From Hymenobacter elongatus (GTDB lineage: Bacteria; Bacteroidota; Bacteroidia; Cytophagales; Hymenobacteraceae): a stretch of DNA of 64,000 bases. Below the pieces are notes generated by a model. It was not told where the DNA came from. It worked only from the letters and a program-made list of their open reading frames with translations, and did no database searches. Within the stretch, counting starts at the first letter, position 1, and each line of letters opens with the position of its first letter. The position numbers and the translations under genes are program-made. The stretch spans positions 1 through 64,000 of the forward strand of contig NZ_SRLD01000002.1 in NCBI RefSeq assembly GCF_004745955.1, given 5' to 3'. Shown here one piece after another: positions 25,950-34,310 of the stretch.

Positions 25950-26369
25950 ATGTCTCTACCACTAATGGCTCTACCAACTGAAACCAAGCCCGTGACTGAT
26001 GGGCCGGCATTTTTGGAGCAGTTTGCGCAGCGCGTGGCCACCCGGGATATATCACCCACTCCCCCGCCCCACGGCTACGACCAGGAGTCGTTGGAAGGGT
26101 GCATTGCGGCGGCTCTGCTTTCCCGCTTTCAGTATCTGGATCCGCGCCGGACCCGCACGTTTGCGCGGGTGTGCTACGCCCTGATGGGCCACCCCCGGCT
26201 GCACAGCAACGTACTGGCGGCGGCGGCCTACACCACCCGCCTCACGCTCTACCGCGCCCTGCCGGAGCTGATTGCCACTGGCTTGCTGGCCGGGGAGCGT
26301 GCTGGCGGTCGGCACTACTACTTCCTGACCCGCGCCGGTGAAGACTGGCTGCTGGAAGTGACGCGGTGA
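25950..26369 (+). CDS. winged-helix DNA-binding protein
   Basis: A 139-residue protein. The C-terminal half (TTRLTLYRALPELIATGLLA, then GERAGGRHYYFLTRAGEDWL) reads as a winged helix with a recognition helix and a beta wing, like small MarR/PadR-type regulators; the N-terminal half is unknown. The first ATG abuts element D; M6 at 25965 could be the native start. Its promoter must lie in or beyond element D and the 21-bp array. Whether it binds the array is untested. Confidence 0.62.
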   Translation: MSLPLMALPTETKPVTDGPAFLEQFAQRVATRDISPTPPPHGYDQESLEGCIAAALLSRFQYLDPRRTRTFARVCYALMGHPRLHSNVLAAAAYTTRLTLYRALPELIATGLLAGERAGGRHYYFLTRAGEDWLLEVTR

Positions 26370-26482
26370 GGCTTATGGCACGAGCAGCGTGCAGGGACGC
26401 GCTCCTGCGCGGCTCGGCGTTTGTGCCACTCGGCCAGTGCCTGTGGGCAGTAAGGCGGGGGCATTTTACCTTCTTCGAATGC

Positions 26483-26592
26483 CATGCTGCGCTTGCCGAA
26501 GCCTCGCTACCGCTGCAGTAACTGATTACGATGGCACGCAAGATGTCTCGTTCTCTGCTTGCTGCGCAGAATGCTCGACATGATGTTCTCTT
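26483..26592. repeat. decayed palindromic element (family member)
   Basis: CATGCTGCGCTTGCCGAAGC on the left and GCGCAGAATGCTCGACATGA on the right are weak inverted relatives of the family arms. The middle, CTGATTACGATGGCACGC, matches the loop of element F (TTGATTACCATTGCACGC) at 15 of 18 bases, which argues for common descent. Confidence 0.5.
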
Positions 26593-26599
26593 TTTATTT

Positions 26600-26658
26600 G
26601 CTGTTTAGAAAGTCGCCAACCCTAATCAGCACGACGTTCTTTTGACTTTCTAAACAGC
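26600..26658. repeat. MITE-like element E
   Basis: Perfect 15-bp ends GCTGTTTAGAAAGTC (26600-26614) and inverse (26644-26658), 29-base interior. The ends match element D except for one base. Confidence 0.7.
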
Positions 26659-26798
26659 TTCATTTGCTTTTCGCATAGCCTGGTTTGTGAGGAACCACCG
26701 ACCAGGTTGTGGCCTCATTCCAGCAGGCAGAACGTTGCAGCTCCTGCCGATGCCTCGTATACCGTACTCTCCACTCACTCGTTGTACCGCCTAACCCG

Positions 26799-27260
26799 AT
26801 GTATAACAAAACCGAAGCGACGCAGCTGCGCCAAGCCTTCTGGACCACCTTTGGGCAGTATATGGCGCCGGTGCCGTCGGCGGAGGGCGGGCCTACCAAC
26901 TGGATTAACTACAAAACCGGCCTGAAGCACGTGTACTTCCGCCTGCATGCCGACGTGCGCCACGCCACCATCAGCATCGAGCTGACTCACCCCGACGCAG
27001 CGGTGCGGGAGCTGTATTTTGAGCAGTTCCGGGAGCTACAGAAGCTATTGGAGGAAAATCTGGGCGAGGCGTGGACCTGGGAGCAGCAGGCAGTGGATGA
27101 ACACGGCCAGCCGCGCAGCCGCATCTACCGGGAGCTGAGCCCGGTGAACATGTTCAGCCGCGACGACTGGCCCGCGCTGATATCCTTTTTCAAGCCCCGC
27201 CTAATGGCGCTGGATGAGTTCTGGAGCGGGGCGCAGTATTCGTTTGCAGAGTTGGGATGA
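26799..27260 (+). CDS. DUF4268 domain protein
   Basis: A 153-residue protein starting MYNKTEATQLRQAFWTTFGQ, with WINYKTGLKHVYFRLHAD and a C-terminal WPALISFFKPRLMALDEFW. This is the DUF4268 pattern, often found in small Bacteroidota proteins or fused to restriction-like nuclease modules. No nuclease motif is visible here. The ATG at 26799 gives the family start. Confidence 0.75.
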   Translation: MYNKTEATQLRQAFWTTFGQYMAPVPSAEGGPTNWINYKTGLKHVYFRLHADVRHATISIELTHPDAAVRELYFEQFRELQKLLEENLGEAWTWEQQAVDEHGQPRSRIYRELSPVNMFSRDDWPALISFFKPRLMALDEFWSGAQYSFAELG

Positions 27261-27326
27261 AAATAAGTATCTGGCGGGCCAAGCAACAGTGCATGGAGAG
27301 TAGCCGCCTATAAAACTCTTTTTTAT

Positions 27327-27998
27327 ATGATTCATACGGTAGCTATATGCGCCCTCGGCTCGGCAGCCTGCCTGGTTTTGCCCGCCGATACGCTCCGCCG
27401 CTGGGCCCCGCGCTGGGCACCCCTGTCGCTGGCCGACCCCGTTCGCCCCACGCTGCAATTGGGGGCAGAGTACTTCCTGGGGCACGGGTTTAGCGTGGGT
27501 GCCGACGTTGGTACGCGCCTGGTGCTGTTCAAGGCCTACAGCCGACCCGAGCAGCAGGTGCGCCACCACACCTTTCGGGTCGAGGGCCGCTACTACCTGC
27601 GGGCTACGGGCTGGAAGAAACGGGAGTTTATTGCTGTCGAAGGATTTTACGTGCCCTATGTTTACACGCAGCAACATGGCATTCTGGAGCGCAATGGCAC
27701 ATATTTCACTTACGACGAAGCCCGCATCATGCACCGCACGTGGGGCGGCAGCCTGAAGTATGGCTGGCATTGGTTCGTTGGTCCGCGCCGACGCTGGTGG
27801 CTGGAAACGGCCGTGGGCCTGGGGATGCGCCGCGTGCCGAGCCGCTACTCCCGCATCCGCAACGAACAGCCCGCCGACTCTGCCCAAACGTACAAGTACC
27901 TGAACCAAGAGTGGCGCCTGAGTTTCCCGCCTCCCGATGGCGGCCACCTTGATCGGTTGCATCTCCTCTATTCACTTCGCGTGGGGTATCGCCTGTGA
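27327..27998 (+). CDS. outer-membrane beta-barrel-like protein (DUF3575-like)
   Basis: A 223-residue protein. A weak signal-like N-terminus (MIHTVAICALGSAACLVLP) is followed by alternating aromatic/hydrophobic strands (LQLGAEYFLGHGFSVGADVG, FRVEGRYYLR, LKYGWHWFVG, WLETAVGLGMRRVP) and a terminal strand YSLRVGYRL, as in small barrels. An 8-strand porin-like fold is inferred. Function unknown. Confidence 0.68.
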   Translation: MIHTVAICALGSAACLVLPADTLRRWAPRWAPLSLADPVRPTLQLGAEYFLGHGFSVGADVGTRLVLFKAYSRPEQQVRHHTFRVEGRYYLRATGWKKREFIAVEGFYVPYVYTQQHGILERNGTYFTYDEARIMHRTWGGSLKYGWHWFVGPRRRWWLETAVGLGMRRVPSRYSRIRNEQPADSAQTYKYLNQEWRLSFPPPDGGHLDRLHLLYSLRVGYRL

Positions 27999-28017
27999 CC
28001 TATTGGGCCATAGGCGG

Positions 28018-28251
28018 TTACAGATGCAGCAGACCGAAACCAGCACCCCGGATTTGCAGCACCCGCTGCATCGGCCGGTAATGGTACTTGCCATCCGGGC
28101 CACGCTCCACCGAAACCATTTCCTGCGGCTTTAGCTCTTCCAGAATCACGCTGACCAGCGCATCCCGCTGTTTGGCCGGCACCGGTTGGGCCACAGCCTG
28201 GGGCAGGCCACAAAACAGGCAGGCAAGCGTGGCGTGAAATTTCATTTTCAT
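28018..28251 (-). CDS. small secreted protein, unknown
   Basis: A 77-residue protein with signal peptide MKMKFHATLACLFCGLPQ and cleavage near AVAQ. The mature ~55 residues (PAKQRDALVSVILEELKPQE ...) have no known motif. Convergent with the barrel gene, with stops 19 bases apart. Confidence 0.5.
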   Translation of the reverse strand: MKMKFHATLACLFCGLPQAVAQPVPAKQRDALVSVILEELKPQEMVSVERGPDGKYHYRPMQRVLQIRGAGFGLLHL

Positions 28252-28264
28252 GTTGATACTAACC

Positions 28265-28301
28265 AAAAACGGCCATTCTGCTTCCAGAACGGCCGTTTTT
28301 T
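28265..28301. terminator. bidirectional terminator hairpin
   Basis: AAAAACGGCCATTCTG, CTTC, CAGAACGGCCGTTTTT with one mismatch; T tracts on both strands. On the minus strand it would end the acyl-CoA dehydrogenase transcript. Confidence 0.75.
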
Positions 28302-28327
28302 TACTGTGGCTACTTGGGGACTTGTTA

Positions 28328-28429
28328 GAACGTCATTCCGAGCGAAGCGAGGAATCTAGCGTGCTAACGTTGCAAAGCTATTGATTACCATTGCACGCGA
28401 GATTCCTCGCTCCGCTCGGAATGACGTTC
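28328..28429. repeat. palindromic element F
   Basis: Arms 28328-28357 and 28400-28429 (30 bp, one mismatch) start GAACGTCATTCCGAGCGAAG. The 42-base loop contains TTGATTACCATTGCACGC, shared with the decayed element at 26483. No outer ends of the A-E kind are seen. It lies 9 bases from the stop of the acyl-CoA dehydrogenase gene. Confidence 0.75.
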
Positions 28430-28438
28430 CGGGTACTC

Positions 28439-29671
28439 TTACTTAAACGCCTGAATGCCGGTAATGTCAGCGCCGGTGATGAGCAGGTGGATATCGTGGG
28501 TGCCCTCGTAGGTAATCACCGACTCCAGGTTCATCATGTGGCGCATGATGGGGTACTCGCCCGTAATGCCCATGCCGCCGTGAATCTGGCGGGCTTCGCG
28601 GGCTACGTGCAGGGCCATATCCACGGAGTTGCGCTTGGCCATCGAAATCTGGGCGGTGGTGGCTTTGCCCTCGTTTTTGAGCATGCCTAAGCGCCACACC
28701 ATCAGCTGGGCCTTGGTGATTTCGGTAATCATTTCGGCCAGCTTTTTCTGCTGGAGCTGGAAGCCGGCAATCGGCTTGCCGAACTGCTCCCGCTCCAGCG
28801 AGTACTTCAAAGCCGATTCGTAACAGTCGATGGCCACGCCGATGGCACCCCAGGCAATGCCGTAGCGGGCCGAGTCGAGGCAGCCGAGCGGGCCACGCAG
28901 ACCTTCCACGTTGGGCAGCAGGTTTTCCTTGGGCACCTTCACGTTGTCGAACACCAGCTCGCCGGTGCAGGAGGCACGCAGGCTCCACTTGTTGTGAATT
29001 TCGGGGGTGGTGAAGCCTTCCATGCCGCGCTCCACGATGATGCCTTTGATGCGGCCCTGCTCGTTTTTGGCCCACACTACGGCCACCTGGCACTCGGGCG
29101 AGTTGCTGATCCAGAGCTTGGCCCCGTTCAGCAGGTAATAGTCGCCCATGTCCTTGATGTTGGTGGTCATGCCGCCGGGGTTCGAGCCGTGGTCGGGCTC
29201 GGTGAGGCCGAAGCAGCCGAGCCACTCGCCGGAGGCGAGCTTGGGCAGGAATTTCTTGCGCTGCTCCTCCGAGCCGTAGGCGTAAATCGGGTACATCACC
29301 AACGAGCCCTGCACCGAGGCCGTAGAGCGCATCCCGGAGTCGCCGCGCTCAATCTCCTGCATGATGAGGCCGTAGCTGATGTAGTCGAGGCCGCCGCCGC
29401 CGTACTCGGTCGGGATGGTGGGGCCAAACGCGCCAACGTCACCGAACTTCCTGACGATTTCGGAGGGAAAATGATTGTCCTGGGCCCACTTCTCAATGCT
29501 GGGGCTGATTTCCTTCTTCACGAAATCCCGAATGCTCTGGCGGATGAGCTTGTGCTCCTCGGTGAGCAGGCCGTCGATATCGTAGTAATCGGTGAAGCCG
29601 GCGGCGTTCAGGGAGCCGTGGTGGGTTGCGGCTTTGGCTTTCGGCGAGAGTACGTCAGCTTGAGAAGACAT
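28439..29671 (-). CDS. acyl-CoA dehydrogenase, glutaryl-CoA dehydrogenase type
   Basis: A 410-residue flavoprotein. YDIDGLLTEEHKLIRQSIRDF, GCFGLTEPDHGSNPGGM, WISNSPECQVAVVWAK, REARQIHGGMGITGEYP and the C-terminal VITYEGTHDIHLLI with the catalytic Glu match glutaryl-CoA dehydrogenases. It would oxidise and decarboxylate glutaryl-CoA to crotonyl-CoA in lysine/tryptophan breakdown; another short-chain substrate is possible. It is separated by 141 bases from the TonB receptor gene upstream and has its own -7 box. Confidence 0.88.
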   Translation of the reverse strand: MSSQADVLSPKAKAATHHGSLNAAGFTDYYDIDGLLTEEHKLIRQSIRDFVKKEISPSIEKWAQDNHFPSEIVRKFGDVGAFGPTIPTEYGGGGLDYISYGLIMQEIERGDSGMRSTASVQGSLVMYPIYAYGSEEQRKKFLPKLASGEWLGCFGLTEPDHGSNPGGMTTNIKDMGDYYLLNGAKLWISNSPECQVAVVWAKNEQGRIKGIIVERGMEGFTTPEIHNKWSLRASCTGELVFDNVKVPKENLLPNVEGLRGPLGCLDSARYGIAWGAIGVAIDCYESALKYSLEREQFGKPIAGFQLQQKKLAEMITEITKAQLMVWRLGMLKNEGKATTAQISMAKRNSVDMALHVAREARQIHGGMGITGEYPIMRHMMNLESVITYEGTHDIHLLITGADITGIQAFK

Positions 29672-29699
29672 AAAAGAGTTGTTGGGTGGGAATCAGCCT

Positions 29700-29707
29700 C
29701 AAAGATA
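29700..29707 (-). promoter_or_regulatory. -7 box TATCTTTG for the acyl-CoA dehydrogenase gene
   Basis: Exact TAnnTTTG match on the minus strand, 28 bases before the start; the -33 triplet with a 19-base spacer reads CTG. Confidence 0.55.
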
Positions 29708-29812
29708 GAAGTTTCAGCATGCAGAACAGCCGGTCTGCGCCGTTGGTTCGGGCGCGCGGCCGCTGGTTTTCCGGCAAGCCGCAAGCGGTACCTGCTCGTC
29801 GGGGCCGGCTGC

Positions 29813-32248
29813 TTAGAACTTCACCCCGACGGAAGCCAGGAAGTTGCGGGTGGCCTGGGGGTAGAAATAGTTGAAGCTTTGGCGGTCGGTGCCGGGCTGG
29901 TAAATACCGCCGAAGGTGTAGCCATTGGCCACATACTCGCGGCTGAACAGGTTGTTGACCAGCAGCCCCAACTCGATTTCCTTCACCCAGGCTGGCCGCA
30001 GCGTGTAGCGCACTCGCAGATCGGCCACCTGGTAGGGCTTGATGCTGCGTGTGTCGGTGGCAGAGTTGTCGAGAAACTGGCGACTCACGGTCTTGTAGAG
30101 CACGGCTACGCGCAGCCCTTTTAGCGGCTCGCCTTCCACGCTACTGCCCGATACCACGGCGGGCGAGTAGGAAATGGTGGAATTGCGCAGCTCCGTTTCC
30201 TGGGTGCCCACCACGGTGTAGTTTTCGTCGTAGATGGCCACCACTTCGCGGAACTCCCGCAGCTGGTTGCGGCTTACCGTCAGAGTTGTGCTCAGCGTGA
30301 GGCGGTTCTGTAGCCACCCGGCCCCGGCGCTCAGCTCGATACCGGTGCGGTAGCTGCTCGGAATATTGGTTCGCAACGCGGTGCCGACGTCGTTGAGTTG
30401 CCCGGTAGCCACCAGCTGGTTGCGGTAGTCCATGAAAAAGTACGTCAGCTCGGCCCGCCACATCGGGCTGGTTTCGGTGCTGCGGATGCTGCGAAACCGG
30501 TAGCCGGCTTCCACGTCGTGCAGGCGTTCCGCCTTGGCGCGGTCGGTGGCGGGGCGGTCAGTGAAGTCGGTGCGCACGGGCTCCCGCTGGCCCACGGCGA
30601 AGCTGGCGTACACATTCTGGGTTTCGGAAAGCGTGTAGGTCAGCCCGGCTTTAGGGTTGAAGAAAGTGTACTCGGCGCGGGTAGTTACGTCGCGCTGGTC
30701 GTCGTCGAGGCCTTTGATGCGGTAGTCGATGGTGCGCAGCTGCACGTCGCCGAACAGGCCCAGGCGCGGCATCACCTGGTAGGTGGCTTTGAGAAACACA
30801 TTGAAGTCCGTTTTGCGGGCCTCATTGAAGTAATAGCGCTGGCGAATTTCGGAAGTGCCGGCATAGCGCGCCCAGATAACCTCGCCGTAATGGTCGCCGT
30901 CGTAGCGGTTCCAGCCCCCACCGAGCGTGGCACTCAGGCGGCCGTCGGTTTGGGCGGGCTGGTAGTTGAGAGCATACGTGGCCCCGTAGAAGTAATTATC
31001 CAGCCACTTGCGCCGAATCAGGTCGGAATTCTCAATTACCGTACCGCCCAGCGTCAGCGGAGCAATGCCGTAGTCGGCTAGGGCTTCCTCTGTTTTATAC
31101 TCCTCGTAATACCCCAGGCCGCGCGTCAGGTGCAGGGCCGCGCCCAGGCTCCAGTCGGGCCCCAGGTCTTGCGAGAAATGCAGCTGATAGTGGTTTTGCT
31201 GGTAGTTATCGGTCTGGTTGTCGTAGGTGAAGTCGTTGTGGCGGCGGTTGGTTCGGAGCGAATCTTCGGGCACGCCGTTCCAGGCCTGGTAGGTTTTCTC
31301 GCGGCCCGAGAAGGTTATAAACTTCAGGCTGGTACCCTTCTGCTGGTAGCCGGCCGCGAAGTAGTACGACTTCAAATCCGACTCGGCCCGGTCGATGTAG
31401 CCGTCGGTGCGCAGGCGCGAAAGGCGTCCGTCCAGCGTAAACCGCCCCCCAATGAGGCCGGTGCCGAACGAGACGTTGTTTTTCCAGGTGTTGTAAGAGC
31501 CGTGGGTGTTCTGGGTTTCGCCGTAGGCCTCGCGCCGGAAATCGAGCGTTCCGATGTTGATGCTGGCTCCGAAAGCACTGCCGCCGTTTTGGCTGGTGCC
31601 CACGCCGCGCTGCACCTGAATGCTGCTGGCCGAAGACGCCAGATCGGGCAGGTTCACGAAAAAGGCCCCGTGCGACTCCGCATCATTCAGCGGCACCCCG
31701 TTGATGGTGACGTTAATGCCGGCAATATCGGTGCCGCGCACCCGAATACCGGTGTAGCCGATGCCCGTGCCCGCGTCGGAGCTGACGACCACGGATGGCG
31801 TCTGGTCGAGCAGATACGGCAAATCCTGGCCGAAATTGCGCTTTTCCAGCTCTTCCTTCGTCACGGTGGTGTAGGTGGTAGCCGTGCGCTCGTTGGCCCG
31901 GGTGGCCGTTACCAGCGCTTCGCCGGTCAGCACGCCGCCGGGCTGTAGGGCGGTAGTCAGCTGCTGCGCGGCCGCTTGGCCCTGCACCTGCCGCGCCAGC
32001 GCCTCGTAGCCCAAAAACGTGATGCGCAGCTCGTGCGAGCCGGCCGGCACGGCCGGCACGGCGAAGCGCCCGATAGCGTCCGTAGCGCCTACTACCATTC
32101 CATCGAGTACGATGGTGGCACCGGGTAGCGGAGCGCCCGAGCGGGCGTCGTTCACGGTGCCGGATACAGCACCTTGGGCGCGCGCCGCAACGGGCGCGAG
32201 CAGGGGCAGTGCCAAGGCGGCGGCCCCTAAAACCAGTACATTTTTCAA
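29813..32248 (-). CDS. TonB-dependent receptor under TPP riboswitch control
   Basis: An 811-residue outer-membrane receptor. TTG start, signal peptide (MKNVLVLGAAALALPLLAP, then ARAQ), carboxypeptidase-regulatory-like domain (GAVSGTVNDARSGAPLPGAT, residues 26-110), plug (about 115-235, with GIRVRGTDIAGINVTINGVP), then the barrel ending in NFLASVGVKF. The riboswitch upstream implies transport of thiamine or a precursor, as in other Bacteroidota; this is inference from regulation, not from barrel sequence. A nearby ATG (32239-32241) is in another frame, so TTG at 32246-32248 is the only start giving the signal peptide. Confidence 0.9.
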   Translation of the reverse strand: MKNVLVLGAAALALPLLAPVAARAQGAVSGTVNDARSGAPLPGATIVLDGMVVGATDAIGRFAVPAVPAGSHELRITFLGYEALARQVQGQAAAQQLTTALQPGGVLTGEALVTATRANERTATTYTTVTKEELEKRNFGQDLPYLLDQTPSVVVSSDAGTGIGYTGIRVRGTDIAGINVTINGVPLNDAESHGAFFVNLPDLASSASSIQVQRGVGTSQNGGSAFGASINIGTLDFRREAYGETQNTHGSYNTWKNNVSFGTGLIGGRFTLDGRLSRLRTDGYIDRAESDLKSYYFAAGYQQKGTSLKFITFSGREKTYQAWNGVPEDSLRTNRRHNDFTYDNQTDNYQQNHYQLHFSQDLGPDWSLGAALHLTRGLGYYEEYKTEEALADYGIAPLTLGGTVIENSDLIRRKWLDNYFYGATYALNYQPAQTDGRLSATLGGGWNRYDGDHYGEVIWARYAGTSEIRQRYYFNEARKTDFNVFLKATYQVMPRLGLFGDVQLRTIDYRIKGLDDDQRDVTTRAEYTFFNPKAGLTYTLSETQNVYASFAVGQREPVRTDFTDRPATDRAKAERLHDVEAGYRFRSIRSTETSPMWRAELTYFFMDYRNQLVATGQLNDVGTALRTNIPSSYRTGIELSAGAGWLQNRLTLSTTLTVSRNQLREFREVVAIYDENYTVVGTQETELRNSTISYSPAVVSGSSVEGEPLKGLRVAVLYKTVSRQFLDNSATDTRSIKPYQVADLRVRYTLRPAWVKEIELGLLVNNLFSREYVANGYTFGGIYQPGTDRQSFNYFYPQATRNFLASVGVKF

Positions 32249-32321
32249 GAGTAAAAAAAAGAAAAAGTGGAACGGGCCCTACGCCAGGGGTCGGCGCATT
32301 AGGCTTGCACGTTCGCGGATC

Positions 32322-32413
32322 GTTTGTTCCCTTCGCCGGCATTACCCGGATCAGGTTCAATGGGTATGATCTCAGCCCCACGGCAGCAACTTGCTGGCAG
32401 GGCACCCCTAAAC
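32322..32413 (-). promoter_or_regulatory. TPP riboswitch (THI element)
   Basis: On the minus strand the conserved THI blocks appear in order: AGGGGTGCC, GGGGCTGAGATCATACCC, GAACCTGATCCGGGTAATGC, CGGCGAAGGGAAC. GTTT/AAAC closes P1. Downstream, ACCCCT (32286-32291) can pair with AGGGGT of the aptamer (32404-32409), and a T-rich tract (minus strand of 32253-32265) precedes the start codon, so a switch between two folds is plausible. Binding of TPP lowers expression in known examples. Confidence 0.95.
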
Positions 32414-32611
32414 TATGCTGCAAAGCTAGAGCGCCCGGCGGGGAGTTCCAAATCGGGCGTGCCGACGCTTTACTTTCGCTTGACAATCAACTATATTAGA
32501 CTAGCATTCACCAGGCGTAAAAATTTCAACCTCCTCAAACAACCCGCCCCGCTTCACCGTTAGCCTTCTGCTGCCTATTGCCTTTCCGTCGCCTCTTCAC
32601 CTTCTGTGGTC

Positions 32612-32854
32612 ATGATCAGCCTCATCTACACCCTCGTAGTATTTGCCATCTTGGCCTACTTCATCATTGCCCCCCGCCACCGCTACCAGCAGCCACCCCA
32701 CTCCGATGGCGACGATGATGGCGGGGAGCCGCTTGATGACGGCCTGCCCGACCTAGACCTGCCGCCGGGCATCTCGCGCCCCATCAACGATTGGGAACCG
32801 GATTACGGCCGGCCCTCTAAGCCAGTCCGGCCCATCGAGCCGATATTGCTGTAG
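32612..32854 (+). CDS. small single-pass membrane protein
   Basis: An 80-residue protein with one N-terminal helix (MISLIYTLVVFAILAYFIIA) and a soluble tail rich in Asp and Pro (DGDDDGGEPLDDGLPDLDLP). No family recognised. It is divergent from the riboswitch-TonB receptor gene. A GTG at 32606 is an alternative start. Confidence 0.55.
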   Translation: MISLIYTLVVFAILAYFIIAPRHRYQQPPHSDGDDDGGEPLDDGLPDLDLPPGISRPINDWEPDYGRPSKPVRPIEPILL

Positions 32855-32963
32855 ACTTTTCCTGCCGAAAAGCGGCCCTCCTGCCTTTGCCTGCCGTTGG
32901 CACATCGTGGGTGACACCAGCAGCAGGAAGGCAGAAGAGCCACTTTATTGTGGCTGACTGCGG

Positions 32964-33383
32964 CTATACTTCTTTGCACATACGCCGGTACGCAACGTGG
33001 TCTTTGTAGAAACCCGGGCCTTCTGCCCGCAAACCGAATCGGTGGTAAAAAGCTGTAGCATCCTGTCGGGCATCACATTAGAGGCTATGGGCTCCCACCT
33101 CTTGCGCAACGGCAAGTATGTGAAGCAGTAAGCGGGAGCCAATTCCTTGTTTTCGGAAACTGGGGTGAGTGGCAAATTCACGAAAGCGGGCTTCCGGCCC
33201 CTCGACGAAAAGCGAAATAACGGCCACCAGCTCATTTTTCACAAAGCCCCCGAAGTGCTTGCCCGTGGCATCATCCTCCAGCTGCACGTAGTGGTAGGGC
33301 TTGGCCGGCCACAGCACCAGATGCCGAAGCGGATAGGTATCGGCGGCAGATATGGACCTGATTTCCAACCCTTCGATGCGCAT
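32964..33383 (-). pseudogene. GNAT acetyltransferase with internal stop codon
   Basis: One continuous 140-codon frame from 33383 to TAG at 32964-32966 is broken only by TAA at 33078-33080 (codon 102). Before it: RIEGLEIRSISAADTYPLRH and acetyl-CoA loop HPSFRKQGIGSRLL. After it: CDARQDATAFYHRFGLRAE and GPGFYKDHVAYRRMCKEV, the usual GNAT end. No shift is needed, so this is a nonsense change, a sequencing error, or readthrough. It starts 6 bases after the aldose-epimerase stop. Confidence 0.85.
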
Positions 33384-33389
33384 GCCCAG

Positions 33390-34277
33390 CTACGCTACCG
33401 TAATCGAATAGTCGGCGGTGTAGCGCTGGCCGGGTGCCAGCGTCAGGATGCCTTCTTTATCGGCCAACTCCACTGGCTCCCCCACGCTGCCCGCAATGCC
33501 TTGCCAGGGCTCGATGCACACAAAGCCGGCTCCCGCGCTCTTGGTCCACAGGCCCAGATACGGAAACCCATCGAAGCGCATGCGCACGGCGCGGCCCGAG
33601 GTTGCGTGGCGTAGCGTGAGGTGCGTAAAATCGAATTGCTTCAGCACCAGCGCATCCTGAGCAAACAGCGCATACGTAAGCGGCAGCTCGGCTTGCTGCC
33701 GCAGCAGGGGTTCGGTTTCGCCGGTTAGCAGGCCTTCCGCCAGCAGGTAGCGCTCCACAGAAACGGGATGGTCAAACTGAAACGAATAGTCCTCAAACTT
33801 CTCTTCCGGTAGCAGCGGGCACCGAAACGCGGGGTGGGCGCCTATGCTGAACAGCAAGTCGGCGGCGGCATCCGGGTTATGTACTTCCCAGCGCACCGTG
33901 AGCGTAGCGCCGCGCAGCTGATAGGTGATGCGCAGCACAAAATCGAAGGGATACAGGACGCGGCTGGCGGCATCGGCCCGCAGCTCGAAGGTTAGCTCCT
34001 CGGGGGTTTGCCGCACCAGAGCAAACTCCCGGTCGCGGGCGAAACCGTGCTGCGGCAGCCGGTACTCCTGGCCCTGGTGCTGGTACGTATCCTGGGGGAG
34101 CCGGCCCACAATCGGGAAGAGCACGGGCGCATGGCGGCCCCAGACCGCCGGGTCGGCGGGCCACATGTATTCCAGCGGGGCGGTATCCGGCAGGTCTTTG
34201 CGCACCAGGCTGCACAACTCGGCACCGTGGGCTTGCACGGCCACGCGGCACTGGTCGTTTTCGAGGAAATAGGTCAT
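33390..34277 (-). CDS. aldose 1-epimerase family protein (LacX-like)
   Basis: A 295-residue galactose-mutarotase-type beta-sandwich protein. AHGAELCSLVRKD, EYMWPADPAVWGRHAPVLFP, RLPQDTYQHQGQEYRLPQHGFARD and SIGAHPAFRCPL (with conserved His), plus PYLGLWTKSAGAGFVCIEPW, are typical of the LacX/YeaD-like branch. It probably interconverts anomers of a sugar or sugar phosphate. It is third in the pnuC-nadR-epimerase-GNAT operon (33-base gap upstream). Confidence 0.85.
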   Translation of the reverse strand: MTYFLENDQCRVAVQAHGAELCSLVRKDLPDTAPLEYMWPADPAVWGRHAPVLFPIVGRLPQDTYQHQGQEYRLPQHGFARDREFALVRQTPEELTFELRADAASRVLYPFDFVLRITYQLRGATLTVRWEVHNPDAAADLLFSIGAHPAFRCPLLPEEKFEDYSFQFDHPVSVERYLLAEGLLTGETEPLLRQQAELPLTYALFAQDALVLKQFDFTHLTLRHATSGRAVRMRFDGFPYLGLWTKSAGAGFVCIEPWQGIAGSVGEPVELADKEGILTLAPGQRYTADYSITVA

Positions 34278-34310
34278 ACGTATAGTTGTTCAGCAGGCTT
34301 GGGCCCGCGC

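Noticed and set aside
32945..33235. Minus-strand frame reading through the end of the GNAT gene in another frame
   Set aside because: The GNAT C-terminus is found in the original frame after the TAA; this other frame shows no family match, so no frameshift is needed.
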